Positions 25,201 through 33,928 of a stretch of DNA of 64,000 nucleotides are shown here, in pieces. Each line of letters begins with the position of its first letter. Positions within the stretch are counted from its first letter, which is position 1. This DNA comes from Kribbella sindirgiensis. GTDB lineage: Bacteria; Actinomycetota; Actinomycetes; Propionibacteriales; Kribbellaceae. The notes under the pieces were generated by a model. The model had not been told where the DNA came from. It made no database searches and saw only the letters and a list, made by a program, of their open reading frames with translations. A program made the position numbers and the translations under genes. Location of the stretch: assembly GCF_004331435.1 (NCBI RefSeq), contig NZ_SJKA01000015.1:62001-126000 (forward strand), given 5' to 3'.

Positions 25201-26466
25201 GTGAAATTGCTAGCTCTCGAAGCCGTCCAGAACGCCCGCTACTACCAGTCCCGCTACCGCCAGATCGAGGAGTTCGGCGGCACGCTGTTCGTTCTCAACG
25301 GGCTCGGCGAACCGGACTACTGGCCGGCTGAGCGCTACCGGATCGCCGGCTCCCGGCACATCGACGACATCATCGCGACGGCTCGCGCGTGGCACGCCGC
25401 CGAGCAGTTCCACGGCGTCCTCACGTTCTCCGAGTCCGGCGTACTGACGGTGGCTGCGGTAGCGGAAGCGCTCGGGTTGCCGGGGGTCGGCCTGGACGCG
25501 GCCAGGGTCAGCCGCAACAAGCTCCTGATGCGTGAGGCGCAGGAGCGCGGTGGTGCGCCGGTACCGAGGTTCCGGCTGGCGCCCGATCTCACCGCCGCGC
25601 TCGCCGCCGCGGAGGAGTTCGGGTACCCGGTCATCCTCAAGCCGACCTTAGGTGCCGCGAGCAACTTCGTGTTCAAGATCGACGACCCTGCCGAGCTGCG
25701 GACCCGGTTCCCGCAGGCGCTCGACGGGATGGCGGGCATGTCGTGGTTCCGGATGGAGGCCGAGGGGATCGACGTCGGCCCGTACGGGTTGCTCGTCGAG
25801 TCGTTCCTGGACGGCCGGGAGCTGCAGATCGAGGCGCTCGCCTGGGACGACGAGGTGTACCTCGGTTCGATCGTCGACCGGATCACGATCGAGGGCAACA
25901 CGTTCGACGACGACGCACACCGCGCCCCGACCACGCTCGACGCGGATCAGCTGGCCGCCGTCCATGAGGTAGTCACCACGGCCGCGCACGCACAGGGGTT
26001 GCGGCGCAGCGTGATGCATGCCGAGGTCCGGTTCCACCAAGGCAAGCCGCACCTGCTGGAGATCGCGGTCCGGCCGGGCGGAGGCGGGCTGGACTACTTC
26101 GCCCGGCTCAGCACCGGCTACTGCCCGATCCGCGCGACCATGGCCGTCGCCGCCGGCACCAAGCCCGACGTCCAGCACTATCACCCGACCGGCGTGCACC
26201 TGGCCGGCACCTGCCTGATCGGCGGACCGGGCCAGATCGAGCGGATCACCGTACCGGCCGCGGTCGCCGAGTCCGACCGGGTGTTCTTCCTCAAGATCAC
26301 CGCCCAACCGGGCGACGTCATCCGGCGGCCCCCGGACGGCAACAACATCCTCGGTTTCCTCTGCACCAGCGGAGCGACCTTCGACGAAGCGATCCGGACG
26401 GCCTACGAGTTCGCCGCGCAGATCGACGTACAGCTAGTTGCGCCGGCGCCCCGGCTCACGGCCTGA
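25201..26466 (+). CDS. ATP-grasp carboxylate-amine ligase 1
   Basis: 421 residues, GTG start 6 nt after the flavoenzyme gene. ATP-grasp features are GYPVILKPTLGAASNFVFKI (ATP-binding Lys and glycine loop, residues about 140-160), the acidic VESFLDGRELQIEAL, and the magnesium site HLLEIAVRPGGGGLDYF. Such enzymes couple a carboxylate to an amine through an acyl phosphate, as in L-amino acid ligases. It probably forms an amide or peptide bond with the hydrazine product. Codon 150 is TTA (25648-25650), very rare in this GC-rich window, so translation may depend on a bldA-type tRNA. Confidence 0.87.
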   Translation: MKLLALEAVQNARYYQSRYRQIEEFGGTLFVLNGLGEPDYWPAERYRIAGSRHIDDIIATARAWHAAEQFHGVLTFSESGVLTVAAVAEALGLPGVGLDAARVSRNKLLMREAQERGGAPVPRFRLAPDLTAALAAAEEFGYPVILKPTLGAASNFVFKIDDPAELRTRFPQALDGMAGMSWFRMEAEGIDVGPYGLLVESFLDGRELQIEALAWDDEVYLGSIVDRITIEGNTFDDDAHRAPTTLDADQLAAVHEVVTTAAHAQGLRRSVMHAEVRFHQGKPHLLEIAVRPGGGGLDYFARLSTGYCPIRATMAVAAGTKPDVQHYHPTGVHLAGTCLIGGPGQIERITVPAAVAESDRVFFLKITAQPGDVIRRPPDGNNILGFLCTSGATFDEAIRTAYEFAAQIDVQLVAPAPRLTA

Positions 26467-26490
26467 TTCAACTCACGAGAGGTGACCTGG

Positions 26491-28290
26491 ATGTCCACGG
26501 TGTTGTCCGAACAGCAGTCCGAGCAGCCGTCCGAGGACGGCCGACGGAAAGCCAGGGTCGAGGGTGGCACCGTCACCTGGGCCTGCAACCCCGGCTTCCC
26601 GCCGGCCGCCATCTTCCCGTTCACGCCGCGGGAACGGATCGGCATCCGCAACCTGTACGAGTTCCAGGTGCTGATGTTCCGCCCGCTGTACTGGCTCGGC
26701 CGCGAGGGCAGGCCGGAAGTGAACCCCGAGCTGAGCCTCGCCTACCCGCCGGAGTGGAGCGAGGACGGGCTGAGTGTCACCGTCACGCTCAAACCCTGGC
26801 AGTGGTCGAACGGCGAGCCGATCTGCGCCGACAACGTGATGTTCTGGGTGAACATGATGGCGGTCAAGGGCGACCGGCTCGGCTACTACGTACCCGGCTA
26901 CTTCCCGGACAACCTGTTGTCGTACGAGAAGGTTGCCGAGGACAAGGTTCGGTTCACGTTCGACGAGGTGTACTCCAAGACGTGGGTGGAGATGAACCAG
27001 CTGTCGCTCATCACCCCGATGCCGAAGGCCTGGGACCGCACCGCGAGCGGGCCGGCGCGAGCGTCGTACGACGTGGCCGACATCCCTGCCGTCTACGACT
27101 ACCTGGTGGCGGAGAACGGCGAGTGGACGGTCGAGGCGAACCACTTCCGGGGCGGCTGGGCCGAGAGCCCGGTGTGGAGCGTCGTCAACGGCCCGTGGCG
27201 GTTGAAGAGCTACACCGTCGACGGCGTCGTGACCTTCGTCCCGAACGACAAGTACTCCGGGCCGAACAAGCCGCACCTGGACGAGTTCCGGCAGGTGCAG
27301 AACGACACCGACGAGCTGATGTACGAGCGCCTGCTGGCCGGACCGGACGCACCGGACGGGATCCAGATCGGGTACCTCCCGTTCGGGATGGGTCTCACCG
27401 ACGACGGCGAGGACCCGCTCGCGGACTCGTACCGGCTGGTCCCGCAGGACGTGTTCGTGGTGCGCTACATGCCGTTCAACTTCGACAACGACTCCACCGC
27501 GGCGCGGATCTACAAGCACACGTACGTCCGGCAGGCGCTGCAGATGTGCCTGGACCAGGATCGCGCGATCCGGGAGATCTACCACGGGAACGCGTACCGG
27601 ATGGACGGGCCGGTGCCGCCGTCGCCGGCCAACCCGCACGTGTCGCCGAAGCAGCGCAAGGACCCGATGCCGTTCGACGTCGACGCCGCGCGCGAACTGC
27701 TCGAGGCGCACGGCTGGGACACGAGCACCTTGCCGGCGGGTTGCGTCCAGCCGGGTGAGGTGGCCGGCTGCGCGGGCGAGGGCGTCGACATCGGCGACCA
27801 ACTCTCGTTCACGATCCGGTACGTCGAGGGCAAGGCTGCGCTGACCCGGCTGCTGGAGATGTTTCGGGAGGACGCGGCTAAGGCCGGGATCGAGCTGAAG
27901 CTGGAGCCGGTGTACGGGTCGGTGATGGTGGCCGAGGACCACAGCCCCGACGTACCGAGCAAACGGCTGTGGGAGATCAACACCTGGAACGGCGGCTGGT
28001 CCTTCTACGGCCACCTGACCGGCGAGATGCTCTTCCGCACCGGCGGCGGCAGCAACTTCGGCGACTACAGCGACCCGAAAGCCGACGAGCTCATCGACCG
28101 CACAGTCCACAGCGACGACCCAGAAGCCATGTACGCCTACCAGGACTACATCGCCGAGCAGGTGCCCACCATCTGGTCGCCCGGCTTCCCCAACCGAATG
28201 TTCGAGGTCGCGAAGAACCTCCACGGCATCGAGCCGGTCAACCCCTACGGCCTCATCAACCCCGAAGACTGGTACTACGTCGAGAAGTAA
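26491..28290 (+). CDS. Family 5 solute-binding-protein fold without export signal
   Basis: 599 residues. The fold is that of peptide/nickel ABC-transporter binding proteins (GGTVTWACNPGFPPAAIFPFTP..., LMFRPLYWLG, KPWQWSNGEPICADNVMFWVNMM, YVRQALQMCLDQDRAI). Those proteins normally have a signal peptide and lipobox. Here the N-terminus, MSTVLSEQQSEQPSEDGRRKARVEGG, is hydrophilic and acidic, with no hydrophobic core or lipobox cysteine, so the protein should be cytoplasmic. ATG 26491 has a GAGAGGTGA ribosome site; the only upstream in-frame start adds three residues. No permease is nearby. It may bind or even act on a peptide-like intermediate of the pathway. Confidence 0.85.
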   Translation: MSTVLSEQQSEQPSEDGRRKARVEGGTVTWACNPGFPPAAIFPFTPRERIGIRNLYEFQVLMFRPLYWLGREGRPEVNPELSLAYPPEWSEDGLSVTVTLKPWQWSNGEPICADNVMFWVNMMAVKGDRLGYYVPGYFPDNLLSYEKVAEDKVRFTFDEVYSKTWVEMNQLSLITPMPKAWDRTASGPARASYDVADIPAVYDYLVAENGEWTVEANHFRGGWAESPVWSVVNGPWRLKSYTVDGVVTFVPNDKYSGPNKPHLDEFRQVQNDTDELMYERLLAGPDAPDGIQIGYLPFGMGLTDDGEDPLADSYRLVPQDVFVVRYMPFNFDNDSTAARIYKHTYVRQALQMCLDQDRAIREIYHGNAYRMDGPVPPSPANPHVSPKQRKDPMPFDVDAARELLEAHGWDTSTLPAGCVQPGEVAGCAGEGVDIGDQLSFTIRYVEGKAALTRLLEMFREDAAKAGIELKLEPVYGSVMVAEDHSPDVPSKRLWEINTWNGGWSFYGHLTGEMLFRTGGGSNFGDYSDPKADELIDRTVHSDDPEAMYAYQDYIAEQVPTIWSPGFPNRMFEVAKNLHGIEPVNPYGLINPEDWYYVEK

Positions 28291-28364
28291 CCATTGATGC
28301 GGTACCAGCTGCACGCGTGCTCGGTCGCCCGGCGGTGCCACGGATTTGTGATCTGTGTGCAAGG

Positions 28365-28451
28365 TCGACAGTACGTATACGTCCACTGTCCGGCGATCCC
28401 GCCTGCTGCACGGTGCGAGGTGGCAGGTAGTAGACGTATACGTACTGTCGA
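28365..28451. promoter_or_regulatory. Perfect 19-nt inverted repeat containing two ACGTATACGT palindromes
   Basis: TCGACAGTACGTATACGTC (28365-28383) is exactly inverted at 28433-28451, with 49 nt between. Each arm contains the self-complementary 10-mer ACGTATACGT, centred 61 nt apart. It lies between the convergent solute-binding-protein and P450 genes, in a 394-nt stretch without a gene. It could be a strong hairpin ending both transcripts, or a paired operator. Confidence 0.6.
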
Positions 28452-28532
28452 GCTGCAGGTCCCGACCGATTGCGGCCGCCAGTGAGCGTGGTCAGCCGGT
28501 TGTCGGGAGAAGAGACACCTTTCGGGTGTTGT

Positions 28533-28572
28533 GGACAGGCAATATCAGGTGCGGGCCCACCAGAACCTGTCC
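28533..28572. repeat. Dispersed hairpin element, copy 4
   Basis: Arms GGACAGG (28533-28539) and CCTGTCC (28566-28572) enclose the shared core ATATCAGG-N6-CCCACCA (28542-28562). It is located in the same convergent intergenic stretch as the 19-nt inverted repeat. Confidence 0.65.
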
Positions 28573-28684
28573 AACGGCCCCGCAGAGAGGCGGCCGACCA
28601 TGAAGGCCGGCCGCCACTCTGAATCTCCTGTGTGCTCTGTTCTTTCCTTGACCTCTTCCCTGGCAGCTCGGCCGGAGCTTCGGG

Positions 28685-29929
28685 TCAGGGTTTTGGCGGG
28701 AGGGTTGAGGCCGGCAGGTGGTGCATGCCTCGGAGGAGGGTGCTGGGTTCCCATTCGAGGTAGCTGGGGTCGGCGGTCATGTGGAGGTGAGGGAAGCGTT
28801 CCAGGAGGCGGGTGAGGGCGATGTTCGTCTGCATCTTGGCGAGTGGCTGGCCGATGCAGAAGTGGGGGCCGTGGCCGAAGCCGAGGACTCCGTTGGGGCG
28901 GCGGTCGAGGTCGAGGGTGTTCGCGTTCGGGAACTGTTCGTCGTCGCGGTGCGCGGACAGGATCGACAGCGCGAGGATGTTGTTCTTCGGGACCACGACG
29001 TCGCCGATCTCGATGTCCTCGGCCGTGAACCGGAACGTCGCCACGCCGACGCCGCCGTCGTACCGCATCAGCTCGTCGATCGCCTGCGGCATGATCTCCA
29101 GGTCGCCGCGCAGCCGTGCCATCGCGTCGGGGTGGGTGAGCAGGCTGAGAATCCCGTTCGACAGCGTGTGCTGCGACGTGATGTGGCCGGCCACCGTGTA
29201 CAGGAAGATCATCGCGACGAGTTCGTCGTCGCTCAGCCGGTCGCCGTTCGGACTGCCTTCGAGCATCGCGCTGACCATGTCGTCGGCGGGGTTCTCGCGC
29301 TTCATCGCGATGATCTGGTGCCCGTACGCGAGCACGTTCTTCGAGGCGGTCTCGACGACCTCCGGCGGGTGCCCGGCGCCGACCAGCTCGACAGCCCACT
29401 GCTGGAACCGCTCGCGGTCCTCGAACGGGATGCCGAGCACGTCGCAGATCAGGTTGATCGGCAGCGGCTGGGCGTACTCGGTGACCAGGTCGACGTCGTC
29501 GCGGCCCTCGAGCTTGGACAGGTAGTCGTCGACGAGCTGCTCGATCCGCGGCCGGAACTCGTCCATCCGGCGCAGCGTGAACGCCTTGCTCACCAGTGAC
29601 CGCAGCCGGGTGTGCCGGGGCGGGTCGCTGTTCAGCATGTGCTGGGACAGCTCGTCGTCGAAGCCGACGTCGGGTTTCTCGTCCTCCACGTAGGTCCCGG
29701 TGTGGCGCGCGAACATCTCGTTCATCCGCGTGCCGTCCTTGCTCACCCGGGGATCCTGCAGCAGCGCCCGTACGTCGGCGTACCGGGTCACCAGCCAGAC
29801 GTCGGCGCCGTGCGGGAACACCACGTGGTGCACTCGGCCGGCCTTCCGGTACGGCTCGAGGATCTCGTACGGCCTCTGCATGAAGTCGTCCGGAATCCGC
29901 GGGAGGGCCTCCGTCATTTCGGTTGTCAT
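28685..29929 (-). CDS. Cytochrome P450
   Basis: 414 residues. The haem loop FGHGPHFCIGQPLA contains the cysteine ligand, the K-helix ExxR is ELMR, and the I-helix reads TVAGHITSQHT. Most bacterial P450s have AGxD/ET there; this one keeps the threonine but has Ile where the acidic residue should be, which may alter oxygen activation. ATG 29929 is chosen for the AGGAGGATCGG ribosome site. The gene is divergent from the MFS exporter in the middle of the cluster. An oxidative tailoring role is likely; the substrate is unknown. Confidence 0.92.
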   Translation of the reverse strand: MTTEMTEALPRIPDDFMQRPYEILEPYRKAGRVHHVVFPHGADVWLVTRYADVRALLQDPRVSKDGTRMNEMFARHTGTYVEDEKPDVGFDDELSQHMLNSDPPRHTRLRSLVSKAFTLRRMDEFRPRIEQLVDDYLSKLEGRDDVDLVTEYAQPLPINLICDVLGIPFEDRERFQQWAVELVGAGHPPEVVETASKNVLAYGHQIIAMKRENPADDMVSAMLEGSPNGDRLSDDELVAMIFLYTVAGHITSQHTLSNGILSLLTHPDAMARLRGDLEIMPQAIDELMRYDGGVGVATFRFTAEDIEIGDVVVPKNNILALSILSAHRDDEQFPNANTLDLDRRPNGVLGFGHGPHFCIGQPLAKMQTNIALTRLLERFPHLHMTADPSYLEWEPSTLLRGMHHLPASTLPPKP

Positions 29930-30121
29930 AGATCCGATCCTCCTGGCTGCAGGCATGTCGACAGGGGCGCACGTACGCTTCCGTTACGCGTCGCCGTCAT
30001 TCATCAGAGGCGCCCGCGGACCCGCCCTGATACGCCTTGTTTTGTTGCCTTTGAGGGCTGTCCGTACGGCGCTCCAACCGATAACGTGCAGGGTCGAACG
30101 CACAGAGGGGTGGAGTGGCTG

Positions 30122-31432
30122 ATGAGCGAAGAAGTCGACCGCGAACCGGGTTCGGCCGAGCAGCCAGGCGCCGGCCTGGGTGCCATCGCTACCTGGCGCC
30201 AGACGTCGATCACGTCGAAGGCGCTGCTGTTCGGAGTTTTCGTCAACCGGCTGGGCGCCTTCCTGCAGATCTTCCTGGTGCTGTTCATGACCCACCGCGG
30301 GTTCACGGCCGGCCAGGCAGGTCTCGCCCTCGGCATCTACGGTGCCGGCCATGTGCTGGGAGCGTTCATCGGCGGCTGGCTGACCGATCGGCTGAGTGCC
30401 CGGGCCGCGACGTTGATCAGCATGCTGGGCTCGGCCGCGCTGATCGTCTCCATCCTCTACATCAACGTGTACTGGGTGATCCTCCTGGCGATCATCACGG
30501 TCAGCACCGTCAGCCAGCTGAACCGGCCGGCCGCGCAGGCGATGCTGGCCGAGCTGACCAAGCCGGGTCAGCTGGTGATGACGATGGCGATGTACCGGCT
30601 GGCCATCAACCTCGGTACGGCGGTGACGCCGATCGTCGGCGTCGCGCTGGTGTCGGTCTCGTACGACCTGCTGTTCTGGGCCGAGGCGTTCGCCGCCGTG
30701 CTCTACAGCGCGATCGCCTGGAAGTTCCTGCCCGGCAAGGCCGCGCCGGACGAGGCTGCGAGCGCCGCGAAGGCCGCGGAGCCGAAGCAGGGCTACCGGG
30801 CGGTGCTGGCGGACTGGCGGTACGACTTCTACCTGGCCGCCGTGTTCCTGGTGACGATCGTCTACTGCCAGTACATCGCGGTGCTTCCACTGGCGATCGT
30901 GAACGACGGCCTCAGCCTGTGGTGGTACAGCGTGATCGTCTCCGCGAACGCCATCGTGGTCGCGGTCTGCGAGGTCCCGGCGACGAAGTACGTGCAGACC
31001 TGGCCGCTGCGCCTGACCGCGATCGCGGGATTCGGCCTGGTCGCCGTCGGGTACGGCGTCTACGCGATCGCGCTGGTCCCGGTCCTGCTGGTCATCGGCA
31101 CCCTGATCTGGACGACGTCGGAGATCATCGGTGCACCGACCACGTTCGCCTACCCGGGGATGGTCGCGCCGCCGCACCTGCGCGGCCGGTACTCCGGTGC
31201 CATGCTGAGCGTGTTCGGTCTCGGAAACGCGATCGGTCCGGCGGTCGGCGTGTGGCTGTGGGAGCACGTCGGCCAGACGTTCTGGCTGTGGGCGGCGGGG
31301 GTGGCCGTCCTGTCCGCCGTCTGCGCACGGATCGGCATGCGCCGCCCCGACGAGCAGCCGGCCGACGCCGCGACCGCCAAGGCGGAGGAGACCGAGGCGG
31401 CGCCTGGCGCCAACCCCGAAGCGGCAACCTGA
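30122..31432 (+). CDS. MFS transporter, probable product exporter
   Basis: 436 residues with about twelve membrane helices from residue 30. The loop between helices 2 and 3 (GGWLTDRLSARAATLI) has the MFS G-x-x-x-D-R pattern, and the N-terminus is hydrophilic and acidic. MFS proteins of this kind exchange drugs or metabolites for protons. Within the cluster it most likely exports the product or provides self-resistance. ATG 30122 follows a GAGGGGTGGAG ribosome site. A strong hairpin terminator lies 19 nt after the stop. Confidence 0.9.
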   Translation: MSEEVDREPGSAEQPGAGLGAIATWRQTSITSKALLFGVFVNRLGAFLQIFLVLFMTHRGFTAGQAGLALGIYGAGHVLGAFIGGWLTDRLSARAATLISMLGSAALIVSILYINVYWVILLAIITVSTVSQLNRPAAQAMLAELTKPGQLVMTMAMYRLAINLGTAVTPIVGVALVSVSYDLLFWAEAFAAVLYSAIAWKFLPGKAAPDEAASAAKAAEPKQGYRAVLADWRYDFYLAAVFLVTIVYCQYIAVLPLAIVNDGLSLWWYSVIVSANAIVVAVCEVPATKYVQTWPLRLTAIAGFGLVAVGYGVYAIALVPVLLVIGTLIWTTSEIIGAPTTFAYPGMVAPPHLRGRYSGAMLSVFGLGNAIGPAVGVWLWEHVGQTFWLWAAGVAVLSAVCARIGMRRPDEQPADAATAKAEETEAAPGANPEAAT

Positions 31433-31451
31433 GAAATCTGAGGTTCTGAAG

Positions 31452-31479
31452 GGGGCCGGTGCGTCGCACCGGCCCCTTT
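31452..31479. terminator. Bidirectional rho-independent-like terminator
   Basis: GGGGCCGGTGC-gtc-GCACCGGCCCC (31452-31476) forms a perfect 11-bp stem with a 3-nt loop followed by TTT. It lies between the convergent MFS gene and the ATP-grasp-like gene, whose stop begins at 31482. Confidence 0.85.
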
Positions 31480-31481
31480 CG

Positions 31482-32897
31482 TCAGCTCTTGCGAACCGGA
31501 AGTGCGGTCCCCGGCTCGACGTCGGAGTCCTCCGGCAGAGCATGCAGGCAGCAGCCGACCGACGCGCCGGCGTCCAGCCGGACCACCTCGACGTCTGACT
31601 CGACAGACAGGGCCCGCGCATACACACCGCCGAACCCGTTCACGACGGTGTAGACGCCCCAGTTCACGATCCAGGGTGCTGGGTCGCCGTCCGGCATCGG
31701 GAACAGCTCCGGCACCGGCCGGATCCGGCGTTGGACGACCCACGGCCCGTCGAGCGCCTCCCGGACCCGTTCCTCCCACAGCTCTCCGTCGGTGTCCGCA
31801 CGCCAGCCCAGCAGCACGCCCTCCCCGCTGTGCCGCGACGTCGGTTTGAGGACCAGGTCTGCCTGGTGCCCGAGGACGTAGTCGAGCAGCTCGACCTGCG
31901 TGCCGTCCTCCAAGGTCACCGGCCCCGGACGCACCATCCGGGTCCAGGGCAGGATCCGGTCGAGGCTCGTCAGCGTCTGCTGGTCGAAGTACTGGCGGTT
32001 GGCCTCGTCGGACAACACCGCGAGCGCGCCCTTGCTGGCGAACATCTCGGCGTCCAGCGGCGTGAAGATCTTCACCTCGCCGCGGGCGGCGGCGTCCAGG
32101 ACCGGATCCATCATCGCCGACGCGTCCGGGTACTCGAGCAGGTCCTCCAGCATGAAGAGGCGCTGGATGATGTCGACCTTCACGTCGCCGAGCCAGACGC
32201 CGCCGTCGCGGACCTCGAGCTGCCCGATGTGGCCGACGTGGGCGTCGATTCCCATGTCCTGCAGGCGTGTCGCGAAGTGCCGCATGTACGGCTCGAGCGT
32301 CTCGTAGCTGCTCGGCCAGTCGACGGTGGCCAGCACCGGCCGAGAGTCGTAGGAGAACCCGCTCTCGACGAACATGTTGTTGACCTGTTCGCGCATCGTG
32401 TCCACGTAGCTCAGCCGGTGCGTCTGCGCGAACTCCTGCAGGATCGGTTGGGACAGCAACGCCCGTGCCATGTCGGACTGGTCGATGCCGCCGAGCGCGC
32501 TGCCCATGTTGAACTCGAGCAGCTTGAAGCCGCTCTCGTCCAGGTACAGGTCGGCGCGGCTCTGCTTCGTCACGGTCGTACCGCGGCTGCGCAGGACGGC
32601 CGAGACCTGTACGTCGGTCATTCCGACCGACCGCGCGAACGCCGCCAGGTCACCGCCGTACAACTTGTCGGGCAGGCTGGTCAGAGCCGCGTGCATGGTC
32701 AGGATGTCGTTCGCCAGCTGGTCGCACTCGTCGGCGCCGAGGAACAGCGGCCGCGCCAGGTACCGGCCGCCGTACACCGACTGCAGGCCGATCGACTCGG
32801 GGTGGGTGCTCACGAGTTCGGCGGCGGAGATCCCGCGGCGCTTGATCTCGTCCAGGTACTGGGCAGTGAGTTCAGCTCGGCTCAGGCCGGTCAGCAT
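31482..32897 (-). CDS. ATP-grasp-like ligase 2
   Basis: 471 residues. The C-terminal half carries ATP-grasp-type segments: DLVLKPTSRHSGEGVLLGW (ATP-binding Lys and flexible loop), WVVQRRIRPVPELFP, and an acidic end. The middle (SGFKLLEFNMGSALGGIDQSDMARALL) resembles the binding region of circularly permuted ATP-grasp ligases such as glutathionylspermidine-synthase relatives. It probably makes an amide bond, but the family match is loose. ATG 32897 has a very good GGAGGTCCCGAAT ribosome site; the open frame upstream is not domain-like. It is divergent from the DDAH-like gene. Confidence 0.65.
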   Translation of the reverse strand: MLTGLSRAELTAQYLDEIKRRGISAAELVSTHPESIGLQSVYGGRYLARPLFLGADECDQLANDILTMHAALTSLPDKLYGGDLAAFARSVGMTDVQVSAVLRSRGTTVTKQSRADLYLDESGFKLLEFNMGSALGGIDQSDMARALLSQPILQEFAQTHRLSYVDTMREQVNNMFVESGFSYDSRPVLATVDWPSSYETLEPYMRHFATRLQDMGIDAHVGHIGQLEVRDGGVWLGDVKVDIIQRLFMLEDLLEYPDASAMMDPVLDAAARGEVKIFTPLDAEMFASKGALAVLSDEANRQYFDQQTLTSLDRILPWTRMVRPGPVTLEDGTQVELLDYVLGHQADLVLKPTSRHSGEGVLLGWRADTDGELWEERVREALDGPWVVQRRIRPVPELFPMPDGDPAPWIVNWGVYTVVNGFGGVYARALSVESDVEVVRLDAGASVGCCLHALPEDSDVEPGTALPVRKS

Positions 32898-32972
32898 ATT
32901 CGGGACCTCCGGGGTCAGGACGGAACAGAGCGCTCCTGCTCGGTCAGAGACCGGGACCGGCGCCCGGAAATA

Positions 32973-32984
32973 CACCGGCCGGTG
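32973..32984. promoter_or_regulatory. Perfect 12-nt palindrome in a divergent promoter region
   Basis: CACCGGCCGGTG lies between the ATP-grasp-like and DDAH-like genes. It sits within a wider inverted pair AGAGACCG (32946-32953) / CGGTCTCT (32999-33006). A shared operator is possible; GC-rich palindromes can also arise by chance. Confidence 0.35.
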
Positions 32985-33022
32985 CGGGTATCTGATCGCG
33001 GTCTCTGCGCCCTCTTGTCGGC

Positions 33023-33928
33023 ATGGAACTCATCTCCGAGGTCGGTACGCCGACCACCACCGCCGACGGACCGTCCGACGCGCTGTCCAACGCTCTGTCC
33101 AACGCCGTGATCCGGCGGAGCACCCAGCGCCGGTACCTGATGTGCCCGCCCACCCACTTCGACGTCGTCTACTCGATCAACCCGTGGATGAACCCCGCCA
33201 AGCCGACCGACCAGCCGATCGCGGCGGCGCAGTGGCAGCGGATCCACGACCAACTGGTCGACCTCGGGCACACCGTGGACGTGATCCCACCGGCGCCCGG
33301 GCTGCCGGACATGGTGTTCGCCGCGAACGGCGCCACCGTCTGGGGCGACCGCGCGCTCGTGGCCCGCTTCCGCCATACCGAGCGGGACGCCGAGTCGACG
33401 GCGTACCTGGACTGGTTCGCCGACCGCGGTCTGCACGTCCAGCAGGCCTCGACGGCGAACGAGGGCGAAGGCGACTACCTGTCCGCCGGGCCTTGGTTGC
33501 TGGCCGGCAGCGGGTTCCGCACCGACCGCCGCGCGCATCTCGAGAGTGAGCAGTACTTCGACCGGCCGGTGATCGGACTGACCCTCGTCGACGACCGGTA
33601 CTACCACCTGGACACCGCATTGGCCGTGCTGGACGACGAGACGGTGATGTACTACCCGGACGCGTTCACCTCGGGGAGTCAGGCGATCCTGCGCGAACTC
33701 TTCCCGACCGCGATCATCGCAACGGCCGAAGACGCCGGCGTGTTCGCGCTGAACGCGGTGTCCGACGGCCTCCACGTCCTGATGCCGGCTGGTTCGACCG
33801 GTCTGGTCGCGAAGCTGCGGGAAGCAGGCTTCGTGCCGATCGGCCTGGATGTCTCCGAGCTTCTACGGGCCGGCGGCGGGGTGAAGTGCTGCGTGTTGGA
33901 GCTGCACGGTCCGGCAGGTCGCCGATGA
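33023..33928 (+). CDS. DDAH/arginine deiminase-type amidinohydrolase
   Basis: 301 residues of the amidinotransferase/DDAH superfamily. The opening MCPPTHFDVVYSINPWMNP and LPDMVFAANGATVWGDRALVARF are diagnostic. Catalytic residues are visible as the acidic NEGEGDYL, the His in YYHLDTAL, and C289/C290 in GGGVKCCVLEL. These enzymes hydrolyse guanidino groups through a covalent Cys adduct, giving citrulline-type products or releasing an amine. In this cluster it may process an arginine-derived precursor or a guanidino intermediate. The next gene overlaps its stop by 4 nt (ATGA). Confidence 0.87.
   Translation: MELISEVGTPTTTADGPSDALSNALSNAVIRRSTQRRYLMCPPTHFDVVYSINPWMNPAKPTDQPIAAAQWQRIHDQLVDLGHTVDVIPPAPGLPDMVFAANGATVWGDRALVARFRHTERDAESTAYLDWFADRGLHVQQASTANEGEGDYLSAGPWLLAGSGFRTDRRAHLESEQYFDRPVIGLTLVDDRYYHLDTALAVLDDETVMYYPDAFTSGSQAILRELFPTAIIATAEDAGVFALNAVSDGLHVLMPAGSTGLVAKLREAGFVPIGLDVSELLRAGGGVKCCVLELHGPAGRR

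Noticed and set aside
28294..28485. Small forward open frame after the solute-binding-protein gene
   Set aside because: It consists mostly of the 19-nt inverted repeat and has no coding character or ribosome site.
4834..28572. CRISPR array or insertion sequence explanation for the hairpin elements
   Set aside because: Copies are kilobases apart with variable arms; there are no regular spacers, cas genes or transposase.
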